Notes under the pieces: model-generated
Told to the model about the DNA's origin: nothing
The model's database searches: none
The model's input: the letters and a program-made list of their open reading frames with translations, nothing else
Source: Gordius sp. MW1
Lineage: Eukaryota; Nematomorpha; Gordioida; Gordea; Gordiidae
DNA: 64,000 bases
Assembly: GCA_964036665.1 (NCBI GenBank)
Contig: OZ038528.1
Location: forward strand, 22,121,245 to 22,185,244
Direction of reading: 5' to 3'
Position numbers and translations under genes: made by a program
In this document: one piece after another, positions 12,196-24,352 of the stretch
Layout: each line of letters begins with the position of its first letter
Numbering within the stretch: the first letter of the stretch is position 1

Positions 12196-13879
12196 CTAGC
12201 GGTGCCCGGCCAAGCGTTGCTTTGGCTTAGTCCTTAATTAACTAAATAATTTGTATGAATTAATATAACATTTATGAAAAATTTAGGGTCAATCGTTTAT
12301 GATATAAAAAAATATAGGAAAAGGCATACTTATTCATAATTAAATAGATTTGTAATAGTTTAAAATACTTAAAAAGTGTTAATTTTATATATTGAAAAGT
12401 GCGATGTTAACGATAATGGGCATAGTTGGGTAACAAAAATTTATAAACCACTGCACTGGTGTATAAAAGTTAGTTTTAATGTTAGATAATGTATAGAAAA
12501 TAGTTTAGTAGAGCGTTTATAGAAGTTTAATGTCATAGCCTAAAATCTATAGTATCAAAATGAAGAGATATTAAAAGATCTTTTTCAAATTTGGTTAAAT
12601 GAAGTCTTTTATAATATTTGGTTGGAATGAGAAATAATTAGAAATAATACAAATTTCCGCTAGTATAATGGAAACCAATAGGTTTGATGGTTCTTTGTAA
12701 ATCTTGCGATTACCGATTAGAACTTAGAGCGGTTTTTCATAAGCCATTGTGCATCCCAAACGATAAGTTTGCACTTCTTTAATACTCCACCCATTCCATA
12801 TGTTCTGGTAATGTTGCACATTAGAGTTTCACAATAATAAGCGTTTAAAGGTAAATGAGCAGTTTTTCTACCGGGTATGTGACAGCCCTTCCGGAAGACG
12901 CTAGAACCACGGCTATATTAATTTGGGAACGAATAGTTGCCAGAGCAATGTCAGTAGGAAAGTTTTACCAGTTTCTCCTCAAGCATCTAAGAAAAAGACT
13001 TCTCCTCTCCTTAACCTTTATCAACAGCAAGCAAAATCTTATTGTAAAGGGGGGCGAAAACGTTTTAAGTTCAATTAGGATGGGGGGGGGGGGGCAAAAT
13101 ATAATTTTTTTGAATTTTTAATGGTTTTTGTATTGAATTTTTTTTTGTCATTTAAGGGGGGGGGCATAAACCCAAGGGCTATCTACGTAGACACCTGCGT
13201 TCCGCAATTGAATGGTCGCCACGCTACCACCATCCTCTGTTGATCTTATTTCTTTATAAAGGATACCCATCACTGTCCGTAATCTAACTAATGTAGAGCA
13301 GACGTTCCGATTTCGTGCTCTCGAAGCATTATTCTGTATGAATAATCATATAATTGCATTTCAAGTTTGTCGGTTAACCATTGTCTGCATTTATCAACTT
13401 ACCGTTAAGGTAATCTTTTTGTACTTTTAATATTAATAACCGAACTTGATAAAAATAGCAAAAAAGCACGAAATGTGGGAATGTTTCTAAAAGCGCGCGT
13501 TATTTTTATTTAAGAAAATGGTGATGTTTTACGGTATCGAGAATATTTATTTGTTACAGCTTTATATATTGTAAAAAAACGGGCGTAGTTGAGTTAAAAA
13601 TTGAGATACAAATGACAAAGCAATCGTGGAAAAAAGTTTAAGGTAATTAGTAGCACCATAACGATGAATAAGTATAAAAAACGTAGTTTAAATAATCCGC
13701 TAGATGGCGGTATAGACTACCAAAAAACAGGCTTCCCGCTGTCGCAGGTTGATAAAAAGTATCTATAAACCATCTACAATGCTAAGGCAATAATATGGCC
13801 AAATTTGGTGGCAATCGGTTGAGAACTCTAAAAGTTATTAGCGTTCAAAAAAAGGGACTTAGATTTTTATATATATAGA
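12196..13879 (-). mobile_element. Helitron with intact termini and a decayed helicase
   Basis: Rolling-circle transposon read on the minus strand. It starts TCTATATATATAAAAATC after an A (13880). It ends in a hairpin (GCCAAAGCAACGCTTGGC) followed by CTAG just before a T (12195), the Helitron 5'-TC / CTRR-3' signature with A|T insertion. Inside on the minus strand are remnants of the helicase: a Walker A-like GETGKT near 12985-12955 after a stop codon, and KCKLIVWD (Walker B region of Helitron helicases) near 12770-12745. Sequence at 13290-13690 is shared with the Helitron at 29817-31545. Stops and frameshifts make it non-autonomous. Confidence 0.85.
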
Positions 13880-13936
13880 TATGGCCCATTTGAGCCCTTT
13901 AATTTCGTCATTACTGCAGTGTCTTAACTGTACCCA

Positions 13937-14110
13937 CATGGGCGTAGCCAGCATTGGGATTAGAGGGGGGCAATAATAATTAAGGGAGGGGCAAAATGAT
14001 CATTTTTTGAAATTTAGGCCGTCATTTTAATAAATTTTAACCAATTTTCAGATTTAGAGGAAGGCAGCCGCCCTTCCCTGCCCGCCCCCCCCCCCCCGGC
14101 CACGCCCACG
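13937..14110. mobile_element. MITE, CATGGGCGTAGCCAG family
   Basis: Ends CATGGGCGTAGCCAG and CCGGCCACGCCCACG, with the usual G-rich/C-rich interior and the AATAATTAAGGGAGGGGC word. Flanking octamers do not match, so the duplication has decayed. It starts 58 bp right of the Helitron. Confidence 0.7.
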
Positions 14111-17100
14111 GAGTCATCTCTAAAACACATTTTTAGCCCTTAAAAAAGCAATTCAAACTAGGTTATCCGTATTTGACCATCCGTCAACTAAGTTTTAACC
14201 TTAGCCCCCCCCCCCACACCTGATGAAATTTATTCCCAGCTCGAAAGATTCAAAATTCCGAATGAGCACATCACATCGAATAACGGGTGTATCATGAGGG
14301 GGAAGGACTGCGGGGATCTATTAAGGGGGGAGGGGGGGGGGAGAGCGAGATGTGGGCATGAGAAACAATATCGATTTTGAATTTTGAACCCCTGCCACAC
14401 TGTGTGTGTTTTACGATAACACGAGAACAGAAGAACCCTCTCATTTTCACCTAGTGAGAAGAAACTAACATTTCAAAATGGCGCTTAAAAAGGAGGTTTC
14501 TTTTAAAGGGTAGGCCTAAGGGCTTGTCTTAATATCGGATTCGGATTCAGATCGCGCGAATTTATCTTTGTCTAAATATCCAATTCAATTTCATGCGTCA
14601 AACTCGGTTGCCATTATAAACAATTTATATTTTATTTTTTGATAGTTAAAACGTTATTTTTGTTTATTTCAACTCTTGAGATTAAATCTAAACTTTGCTG
14701 ATACCTAAAGATTTAAAACACATATAACATTTAAGCTTAGGAAAGATTTTGCATTATACAAAATCGCCGTTATGTGATACGTCTGAAATGTAAATCTGCT
14801 GTGAATTTGATTAAGACACGGCTATGTTATAATATAACCCACAGGACGATTTTTGTTGCGCAGCAAAATCCGATTTTAAGGAAGCCCTAGGGGGGGGGGG
14901 GTATAAATTCACCCCCCTCAGGATTGTAAAAAATTCCCACCCCAAGGAATACGAATTTTAATGAAAAATAGTTTTTACCTCCGACCATTGGGAGCAAAAT
15001 TTTGAAAAAAATACATTAAATAATATGAGCATATAAAGTGAGGAGTCGACGCGACCTTTGATTGAGGCATCGGGGCCTGGTTTCGATTTTAGCGCGCGTG
15101 CCTTATCTAAAATCTAAGTTCCTCAACCATTTCTTTTTTGCAAAATACATGTGCGTGTGGGAAGGTGGTTTTTAAAATTTTATAATAATTTCGTTAAATA
15201 AAAAATATTTTTAAATATAGGAACGGAGGGGGGGGTGTAGTTGCCCCTCTAAGCCTCCCCTGACTTTGTCCATACTGTTATGCTATTGAGATTAGTAGTA
15301 TCTTGAAATGAAAGTAACAACATTTAATTTGTTTTGGGGTAATTTTAATATGAAACTCGAATATCTAATCCTTATCTGATAAAGGTTTGAACTTGTGTCT
15401 AACAAATAACTTAACTCGCTTATGCCATATTTGAATCATATCGTGTTTAATTTTGAGGGATTTTAATAGAAACTTTTGATGCAATTAAATTTTTACTGGT
15501 TCTTTATAACTTGTTTTTGAAAAAAATTACAAGTATGGTTTGTTTTAACTTAACCATACTTGCCTTGCTCATAAAACCTATTATCTAATAAAAGCTTTAA
15601 ACAATTAATAGATTTGTTTTCTAGTTTAATAATTTTTTGATTGTATTTAAAACCCCCTAATCGTGAATTTTATAATTTGCTTGCCCAGCCTAGCACAGCC
15701 ATAGAAATCCTTGATTAAAGGTGTTGTTTTGCAAGTAGTAGCATTTATCACAATTTACTGTTTACAATAACCCCAAAGGCAGAAGATAAATATTTTAACA
15801 AGTACCATGGATGAGGTGCCATAATTTGTAATCTTATAAAACATTTAAATAACTTTTATAAATTTAATTAAGAGACCAATTCACAATAATGGTATATCTT
15901 AACTAATGTTAATAGTGTCAAATAATATATCTTTTGTTAAACTAAACTTGCTACTATAATTAATAGGCTCAACACTCTGATTTTTGCAAAGATAGGTCAA
16001 TTTGGAACCAAGTTTTAACGTTAAATAACAACCAGTGGTTAAAATATATTGATAGGCTCAGATCTTATGCTTTTCAAAGATATGATCCTTTTTATGTATA
16101 AAGATTCAGAATTGTTTTGCCCAAAAAATTTAAGTATATATTTTAAAAATAAGAGAAGTAGCAAAAATCAACTATATGAGGTAAAAAATCTTAATGATAA
16201 TTATTATTTAACTATATTAGTCGTAATATGAGTGCATTAAAAAGATGTTTTGGCCTATTAACTATTAATTTGATATAATTTTAATAACATTTTCAATAAT
16301 AATGCTAAAAATACATAATAATAAAAATCAATAACACAAATTTTAAATAACCCAACGAATGTTTTAAAAACATGTCAAAATTTTAAACTTAGTAATAAGG
16401 AGATTATGTAAGGTATAAAAAAAATATAACCAGTTTAGGCATAATTTTATAATAATCTTACATCAATTTTGTTCCGCGCAAAATGATTCATACAATTAAA
16501 AATATAGGCTCATGGATAGGCTTTGGGGAACAAAAGATTTAAAGTTCCATCAAATGCATGAATCAAACAGATGCTTGAAATGCAAAACATTCATTAAAAT
16601 CCTGTAATTCTTGTTGTCTATTTAGATTCTGCTTTTCACCTATATATGAACTAAAATATAATTTAAAAGATTGGGCATAAAATTAATTATAGTTTATTAT
16701 TAATGAGAGGGTCATCAAGCTAAATGTCGTCAGGGTTGGAACCTACCACGACGTGCACTTTATTGTTGCGACGCATACAAAGGCGTTCACTGTGTGACCT
16801 ATATCTCAATATATTTAAGTTTGATCTAACTTGACTTTAGCTGCAAAGTACACACCAGTTTATTCAGTTTGTGTAAAAGGAACGTCATTAGGTGATTTAA
16901 AACAAATAATATATTATTATTTCTCACAGATTGTGTGTAACTTATTTTGTATATTAAGATATTTGATTGAAGCATATTTAGAGAGACGGAGTTAAAATTA
17001 ACACCTTACTATAGATTTATTAAGCGGTGTTATATACCAGCAATAAGAGCACTGCTTGCCTAATTTAATATTTTTATTTTCTAAGTCCGATCCACTTAAA

Positions 17101-17362
17101 ATCTATTTTTAATTATGGTCCAACCTTAATTCTGCTCACATGTTTTTTAAAAAATTTACCGCAGATTTGCGTTTAATATTATTTCACTTTATATATATAT
17201 TAAATCCTATTAAAGAGTCATTTAAAACTAGATTTTGCATAAATATTATCTTGTTATAGACAATTAAAAACAATGATAAAAATGATTTGTGATAAATAAG
17301 AAATTCAATTTACCTGACTTTTAAATCGTTTTTTCAATGTAAAATTTAACTATGATAATTTT
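14111..17362. other. Intergenic DNA, no gene recognised
   Basis: Very AT-rich, with mononucleotide G and C runs at about 14205, 14330, 14890 and 15230. A short frame opens at ATGGCGCTTAAAAAGGAGG (14479), but no downstream exon could be joined to it. I found no exon of a recognisable family on either strand. Confidence 0.35.
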
Positions 17363-17800
17363 ATTAATTGCTATGCAATTTATGGGCTCATTTTGCATTT
17401 GTATACTGTCACGCACCGAATATCGCACGGCGTTTAGTTTTTTCCGTCGTGTTTACCACTGCGACCGCTTGGAATTCAATTAAGCCATTTTGAGTACGAT
17501 ACCCTATGCCTCCCCCTACATAGGCCACTGCCTCTACTTCGAATCTCGGCAAGGGCAAATTTTATTTTATTAACTATGATAATTCTTGCTAATAACGTTG
17601 ATAACATAAGCTTTTTGGCCGTTCGCTGGCTACTGACCAAAGGAAAAAATGACTAATGGCCAAAGTGTAAATCAAATTTTTTTTCTATATTTGACTCTTA
17701 TTTATTATTCTTTTTGACTGTCTCCTGGCTGCTGACGAAAGGAAATAATGACCATTGGTCAAAGTGTGAATTGAAATTTTTTTCCGTTTTTTTTGACGCC
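17363..17800 (+). mobile_element. Helitron-like unit with tRNA-like segment and minisatellite
   Basis: Begins with AATTGCTATGCAATTTATGGG. About 140 bp on is a degraded tRNA-like block (CTTCGAATCTCGGC), and then the palindromic minisatellite (GGCTACTGACCAAAGGAAAAAATGACTAATGGCC, two units near 17620 and 17725). It has the same order of parts as 45629-46870. Confidence 0.55.
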
Positions 17801-17999
17801 ACGGCCGAAGGGCGTATATTTTAATAATTGAATATAATTACTTTAAAATCTCAGTTGTTTTTTTATATTAAAAATGAATATTTAAAAAATTGAGAATCAA
17901 ATCTTAAAACATTTGATGACAAGGAGGAAGGGTTGGGATTTAGAAATTATGTAATAAGTAAGGTTGAATTAATTTATGACAGTTATTTTTTTGTCGAGC

Positions 18000-18926
18000 T
18001 TTGTTTCAGGTCGGGCTTGGAGGATTGTATTATTAAAATTTAACTGAGCCCGCCGCGATATACAATAAGGCCGTCCCTTAGGCGGCCCGTGCAAAAGTCT
18101 GCCTCATTTGTTAAGACGTGATTATTTAAAGAAAAAGTCTGTATCCCCAAGCGGTGTATTGAAACTTAAACAAAATCATTATACCCCACCTCCCCTTCCA
18201 GAAATAAATTCTGTTGGGTCTGCTGTTTTACATGTTTTCCTTTAGGATGTTTTTTGTGATTTAATCTCCACTTATTTTCTGACGATGGGCTATAATTGCC
18301 CTAAATATCGCGTGTCATCTCCCTCTACCTATTTTATCATTCCAAACCCAACCAATTTTATACCAAGAATCATGGGCGTAGCCAGGGGGAGGCATAGAGG
18401 GTGGTTGCCCCCTATAAATCAAGAAATTCTTTAAAATTTAATATATTTATGGCTAAAATTACTAAAAATTATCATTTCGCCCGTCCCTGAATAATAATTG
18501 CCCTTTCTAATTCCAATCCTGCCAACGCCCATGCAAAGAATTATATTACAATTTGCAATGGATTGAAAGTATAAAGATTATGTTTAATTCTAATTTCCTA
18601 TAACCTAATGACGCCTAAACAACCATCATTGAAAATAACCATTTATTTCAAGAATATTAAACTGTTTATGGAATTCGATGTTTTAATAATAGGATAGAAT
18701 TAATTAATAATAATCTATTACTTCATTTAATCGGATTTTTTAGACGTCATTTACTTTTTTTTTCACCTTTATTATATAATTTGAAGCAAAATTAGTTTAA
18801 AATAGATGTTTGATAGTACCCATTTTACAAACTGCTAGGCCCGTCCGAGCCCGCCCTTATTCTTTTAGGCACTTCAGGCCCGTCCGTACCCGCCCGCAGG
18901 CCGCGCCTGCCCGTGCAGATCTCTAT
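18000..18926. repeat. GCCCG-type hAT-like remnants
   Basis: Two GC-rich islands at about 18000-18105 and 18836-18926. The second ends GCCCGTGCAGATCTCTA, the terminus shared with other copies in the window. The MITE 18371-18533 lies between them. Confidence 0.45.
18371..18533. mobile_element. hAT-type MITE, CATGGGCGTAGCCAG family
   Basis: Ends CATGGGCGTAGCCAG and CTGCCAACGCCCATG. Flanks CCAAGAAT (18363-18370) and CAAAGAAT (18534-18541) match at seven of eight positions. The interior is in the opposite orientation to the copy at 1783. Confidence 0.8.
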
Positions 18927-19250
18927 TAAATTGTAGGTTACTCAGTTATATATTTAGCGATTTAATAAAACATTGTTTAACCTTATAATTTTCAAATATT
19001 CAATAAAACGATTTCGATAAAAATCACAAATGTTAAAATTTTTAGTAAAGCCATATAGCTAAGATAAATTATCAAAGTTAAATTTAGAGAAATGGGTATA
19101 CCTTTTATGAGCTTGCTAGAAGCTATTTAATAATTAAAAATTAATTTATAAAAATTTAAAATAATTGAATAATTAAAAATAGGCAATAGTTAAAAAAAGG
19201 CAACATGTTTTTTGAATAGATTAAACTATAAACATATTTACCAAGAAAAG

Positions 19251-19503
19251 GGTGCCCTATCAACTCGCCGAAAATCATCTTGCCGAATTCACCCTGAGAC
19301 ATTAACGAACATCTCTCCATTATCATAAAGAAGGCCCTAAATTAAGTACCTTTTATAATAATTCTTATTTTTACTATAAAAAAAAATCCGAAATTGAATG
19401 AATAATATGCTTATTTGTTAGAGGACATTTTTTTGATGAACATTTTTTAACATTGGGACATTCAATTCGGCAAGATGGTTTTCGGCAAGTTGACAGGCCA
19501 CCC
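19251..19503. mobile_element. hAT-like MITE with GGTGCCCTATCAACT ends
   Basis: Inverted termini GGTGCCCTATCAACTCGCCG and CGGCAAGTTGACAGGCCACCC, about 45 bp each, including the shared word CATCTTGCCGAATT. The flanking octamers AAGAAAAG (19243-19250 and 19504-19511) are identical. It lies 193 bp beyond the GIPC stop codon. Confidence 0.88.
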
Positions 19504-19695
19504 AAGAAAAGTACTCAAGTGTTTTAAACATCCTTTATTATGGTCAACACACGTATATATATATATCTCATGTGCATCTATGTGCCAGGTAACAAGTTTG
19601 TGCAAAATTGCATAAATAAGTTATCGAATAACAAAATGAGTATCTAAATATTCATGACTAGATGTTTTAAATAAATTAGATTAACAAATATTGTA

Positions 19696-22600
19696 TTAAA
19701 AATCAGAGTGCGTAAGAGCATAGGATTCAATTGAAGTCCATAATTCATTGATTATGTTAGATGTTAAATGAAAATCGGCCAATTCAGAATTATAAATAGC
19801 TCTGTTAAAGGCTAAATAATCTTCACACCCTTCAGCCATATTGTATATGATTAATGCTGTAAAATATAGCGCAAACTTGTAAAAATGATTTATACATTTT
19901 TTTTATTTGAATTATGATTAATTCAATAAATGGCGAACATGAGGGGTGCGTCAACTTGTCGAAAACCATCTCGGCGAATTGTATGTCGCAGGGTTAAAAA
20001 TGTCCCTTAATTTTAAAATGTCCCCCAGTAAAAAGGCATATTAATCTAGTGATGGGGAAATAGCGTTTTTAAGGAGCTAAAGCTATAGCACATAGCAACC
20101 ATATGCCGCTATGTCTACTAGCACATAGTCACCTTAAGTGCTATAAGCTATAGGAGATGGGAGGTTTGAGGCGCTGAAGCTATGGGATATAGGACGTTTG
20201 AGGTGCTATAAGCTATAGGAGATGTGAGGTTTGAGGCGCTAAAGCTATAGCAGATAGCACTTAATAGTGCTATAGCTATAGCACGGCGCTAACATTTATA
20301 ATAATTTGTAATTGTTTATATTATATTAAAATACATCTGTTGGGCGCTACCACGACCTGCAACGGGCCTGTTTAGGTCAGTCGGCCCGCCCGTAATTATA
20401 AGCCCGGGCCCGGCCCGTTAATTTTAAACAAAGCCCGGCCCGGGCCCGTAAAATTTTTATTTATATTTTTTTTTGTTTAATTTTTTTTTACCCATATGGT
20501 AAACAATATGTATGTGTTAAAAATGTTAATAAAAATATTGTAAAAATAATAAATTGAGAATTCCAGATCAAACGAGATCTTCTATCTTTTAAGAGGCGAC
20601 CTACAGGGGAAAAATTTATTTTACAAGTAGCACTTCGGGGTACATGTAACTATGTAAGCAAAATAGATTTTTAAAACCCTTATATAGGTTATAATGTTTT
20701 TAATAAAGTTACTACATGGCTTCTTTGCTTTTCCACCATTTTTAATTTATAGGCTTTTAATAAAAAAAAATAAAAAAACAGTGATATTTTATACAAAGTA
20801 ACCTGAAGAAATAAATTAAATTTGTTTTTAAATTTGTTAATAAGTATATATTTGGATAATCTTAAATAATATTAAATTAATTCGCTCATTATTGCTAGAG
20901 GGTATAAATGGGGAGGCAAGGATGGGCAGCTGCCCCCCCTCCAAATCTCTGAATCTAAAAAACATTTTTTGCCCTACTTAAACTGCCCCCCTGTAGTTTA
21001 AATTGGCAACGCCCATGGAGTCATTGCATTGGTATGAATATCTTTAACATTTATAATGGGGGTTGAGGTGTCGATGAATTAATGAACTAAGATAAAAATA
21101 AAATTGAACTTTCCTTGTTAATTTATATGCATAAAATAAATATAATTAAAACATCATCAAAATACATTCTTACTAAATCTAATTCATTCTGTAACGGGCT
21201 TTTAACTGGCCTTAAGAATATCTAGGCCCGGCCCGTTAAGTTATATTACGGCCCGTCCAGTTGTTTTATTTTTAAGCAGAAGCCCGACCCGCGGGCCGGG
21301 CTTTTAGGCCCGTCCGCAGGTCTCTAACCACCCTTTTTTATTTCTATATTATTTAACAATTTTTGCTGTGAAAATATAATTTTTTTGCCCTTAGTATCTA
21401 ATAAACAATTAAAAAAATTATTATCAATGTTAGCGCCGTGTTATAGCTCTAGCGCATTTAAGTGCTATCGGCTATAGCTTTAGCGCCTCAAACCTCCCAT
21501 CTCCTATAGCTTATAGCACCTCAATCCCATCTCCAATAGCTTTAGCGCCTCAAACTTACCATCTCCTCTAGCTTATAGCATTTATGACTATGTGCTAGTA
21601 GACATAGCGTTTATAATAGGCTACTCCCATCAGCGGGGAGATGCTAAGCGCGCTAGTGCTAAGCGTTTTCCCATCACTATATTAATTATTCACTTTCAGA
21701 TTAAAGTAAAAATTTAGTTTTTTTAATCAAATTAATAATTTTTATAGTAGGCATTATATTAAGGGCCTGCTTCAAGATTAAGGAGAATGGCCGTTAATGT
21801 CCCAAGGGTGAATTCGGCAAGATGGTTTGCGGCGAGTTGATAGGCCACCGTCTGAGGCAAATATTAACAAACGGTTCATTTTGTTGAGTAATGAAATGTA
21901 AAACTTAATTATGGAAAGATATCCTTTAATGATCATTAATCACTTTTTTATGATTTTTCAATTGCATAGGTGTGCATAAAGGAGCGTAGCCAGGGGGGGG
22001 CCCCTAAATGGCGAAAAAAAAATTTCAATGCAAAAAGCCTTAAAAATTAAAACATTTTATGTCCCCCCCCTCTAATTGAACTTTTGAACGTTTCGCCCCC
22101 CCCCCCTAATCCAAAACCTGGCTACGCCCATGTGTGCATGTTAAAAAGATTATAGGCAAAACGGCAATAGCGCTTTCTACTCTGTGGTTAATTATATAAA
22201 TATTATGTCTAGAGACATTTAGTATTTTTATAAGTGATTTAATAAAGTTGAATCTCTTAATAAATTTCGATGCAAAAATCAGCTCTTCACCATTCAATTT
22301 TGTTTTTATATGAATTTTTGGAATTAAATAATTTTCTATTAAAATTAAAAGAAGATAAACTATTTTCAGACTTACTGTTTAATAATCTTAACAAGTAAAA
22401 TTAAAAAGCAATTAACAAACTCAATATGTTAATTTAAGTTAAAGGTTTTTATACCAAGGTCAAAATCTTCATTGCCAAGGTAGGATTCCAAAACTGAGTT
22501 TATGTTTTTTAACACATGATCATTATTTATAGAGACCTGTAAAATATATAGATGAAATATATTGAACACCATTAATTTTATTAAATAGTAAATTCCAGCC

Positions 22601-23537
22601 TCTACCTTCCTTTTATCAACAGATGTGCTAAGAGCATAACTACTTTTTCCAGCTTCTAAAATAAAAAATGTGGAATGAAGATAAAAATAGTAATTGAGAA
22701 ATTGTATATGAATAAAAAAAGTTCACTTGTTGGCTCTATTAAAGTTAGGCTGAATTCAGAATCTACAGGTAAACTTTTAAGATAATGGGCCACATTTGCA
22801 TGAGACAACCCTTCCAAAGATTGCTGATTTAATTCCTTTAATTGATCACCAACATTAATGTTGAAATGTTTTAAACTGCTTTCTGTAAAAATACTTGTAT
22901 AAATTAGAAATTATAACCTCCTTTAATTCTTTTTACAAAAACACATCCATTTCCATTATCTGATATGGTCAGACCAAAAGAGGGTTCAATTTTTCTTAAA
23001 GTTATCTTATAAAAAACATTTAATTTTAAAAACTAATTAATTTAAAAACACATGCCAAAAAACCTTAATATTAAAATTTTTGACAACTTAGAATGCTTGA
23101 AATATGGGGTTTAGGAATTTATTAGTATTAAAATTTTGGGATGCTTAATGGGAAAGACATTAAATTTATTAAAAGGTTTGATCATTTTAACAATTGAGTG
23201 ATAAATCAATTTATAAATAAATAAATGTAGTTTTAACCTTTTTTTGCTTTCCTTTTAAATGGACATAAACAACATCTGTCACATTTATGGAATGAGAAAG
23301 AAAGGAATATGCATTAACTTCTTTAGTGTTTAATGTACAAAATTGAATCTAAACTCTGATTTATATTGTTACAATTTATACTTCCTGGACATTTATTTTA
23401 AATAATTCCGCAATTTTTGAGTAAAAGGATTTTAACTCAGTAAATTCATTTATAAATTTATAATCATCATTTCTATGAGCCAAACAGACAGATAAATTCA
23501 AATTAAGAGGTTCAATATTCTGTTTAGCAAAATCCAT
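19696..23537 (-). CDS. GIPC: GIPC-family PDZ adaptor protein, complete
   Basis: Adaptor linking cargo receptors through its PDZ domain to myosin VI through its C-terminal GH2 region, on endocytic vesicles. Seven minus-strand exons: 23537-23382, 23348-23238, 23005-22918, 22882-22727, 22655-22606, 22536-22455 and 19856-19696. Borders are GT..AG with consistent phases; the product is 267 residues. GH1: residues about 10-89, with IQFCTLNTKEVNAYSFL matching the FCTLNTHKVD block of GIPC. PDZ: about 90-168, with FGLTISDNGNGCVFVKRI and INVGDQLKELNQQSLEGLSH. GH2: about 188-267, with VLESYLGNEDFDLA and ELADFHLTSNIINELW. It starts at the first ATG after an in-frame stop near 23620. The N-terminus is shorter than in vertebrate GIPC1 (333 residues). 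Introns of 33 and 35 bp contrast with the transposon-filled 2.6-kb last intron. Confidence 0.9.
20349..21326. mobile_element. GCCCG-type hAT-like element nested inside the foldback
   Basis: Left end CCACGACCTGCAACGGGCC; right end GGCCCGTCCGCAGGTCTCTA. The subterminal blocks (AAGCCCGGGCCCGGCCCG and GACCCGCGGGCCGGGC) are inverted. The interior carries a decayed MITE (20899-21016). No target duplication was recognised. Confidence 0.6.
20899..21016. mobile_element. Decayed CATGGGCGTAGCCAG-family MITE, innermost in the nest
   Basis: The right end GGCAACGCCCATG and the interior words GGGCAGCTGCCCCCCC and CCCTACTTAAACTGCCCCC mark the family. The left end is eroded. Confidence 0.5.
21979..22132. mobile_element. 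hAT-type MITE, CATGGGCGTAGCCAG family
   Basis: Left end eroded (AAGGAGCGTAGCCAGG), right end CTGGCTACGCCCATG. Flanks TGTGCATA and TGTGCATG match at seven of eight positions. It is a separate insertion in the last GIPC intron. Confidence 0.78.
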
Positions 23538-24352
23538 ATGACAATCAGCTGATAAGTTTTGATAAAATGCACAAGCGTCAAAAGGCGAAAAACTGCAGCG
23601 AATTGCTTTACTTATTTTTCAAATTACTATAAACTAACATATGGCATATTAAACCAGTACATTTCTGAGGTTTGTTTAAATAAGAGACATAAATATGAAC
23701 TACTACCAAATCCCTAAGCACTATATTGTCTCTTTCATTATTGCTTATTTCCTTAATAAATTGTCGCGGTGATCTAATATTCACTTCGGGACTAAAAACG
23801 ATTAGTTGAAATTGTTGCTTTTGATTTAGCCTGCATTACATGGTTTTTAAATTCAAATCCCTGATCGATTAGATACTCCTCCTTTACCCTAAAATCTTTC
23901 GAGGAGGGTATGCTGGACATCCGTTTCCAAAGTGAGACTAGACGGCAGCTAGGTGCTGGGCTTAGTAACTTCCCTCTTACACGCGAAAACTTGCGAGGCG
24001 CTTTGTCGAGCCCTGTAAGACTAGGGATTCTCGGTGCGGGCTCGGAAAATGTGGTCTAGCAGTTGCTTGAGTTTTAAAGGGAGCAAGCCAGAGTGAATCG
24101 CGAAGCCATCGAAGGTATGAGAGCCATGATGTAATCTATGTTGTCCGGCCAAAACAGGCCACACGATCCCGCCTCCATGCCTTCAACGGTTAAATAATTT
24201 GGTCCCTCAACCGCCTAAACAGCCTAATGATTGGCTTGAAGACATAAAAAAACTCAGCAGGCCTCGAAGCCCTGTTAAAAGACCCAGATTAGAGGAACAA
24301 GACAGGCACAAGGCAAGGGCGAGGGCTCTATTGATGCATGGACCGGGGGCTG

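Larger units (their letters stand above)
20047..21679. mobile_element. Foldback hAT-like element with about 250-bp inverted arms
   Basis: Termini TAGTGATGGGGAAATAGCG and AAGCGTTTTCCCATCACTA. The arms (about 20047-20300 and 21428-21679) are inverted repeats built from GCTATAGCTTATAGC-like words, about 20 bp each. Flanks TATTAATC (20039-20046) and TATTAATT (21680-21687) match at seven of eight positions, supporting hAT. Its middle holds the GCCCG element. Confidence 0.82.
19945..21849. mobile_element. Outermost hAT-like element of a transposon nest (GGTGCGTCAAC ends)
   Basis: Left half 19945-20046 begins GGTGCGTCAACTTGTCGAAAA. Right half 21680-21849 ends GGCGAGTTGATAGGCCACC. Together they match the ends of the complete copy at 19251-19503. 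The halves are separated by another element inserted at 20047-21679. Flanks ACATGAGG and GTCTGAGG agree at only five positions, so the duplication is weak. It lies inside the last GIPC intron. Confidence 0.7.

Noticed and set aside
12855..13121. 88-codon plus-strand frame
   Set aside because: Antisense to the decayed Helitron helicase, which reads on the minus strand.
22106..22335. Alternative last exon of GIPC (minus strand, in phase, containing NGEELIFASKFIKRFNF and ending inside a MITE)
   Set aside because: It fits in phase and loosely resembles the GH2 helices, but its last ten residues come from a MITE. The exon at 19856-19696 matches the GIPC end far better (LADF...LW spacing).
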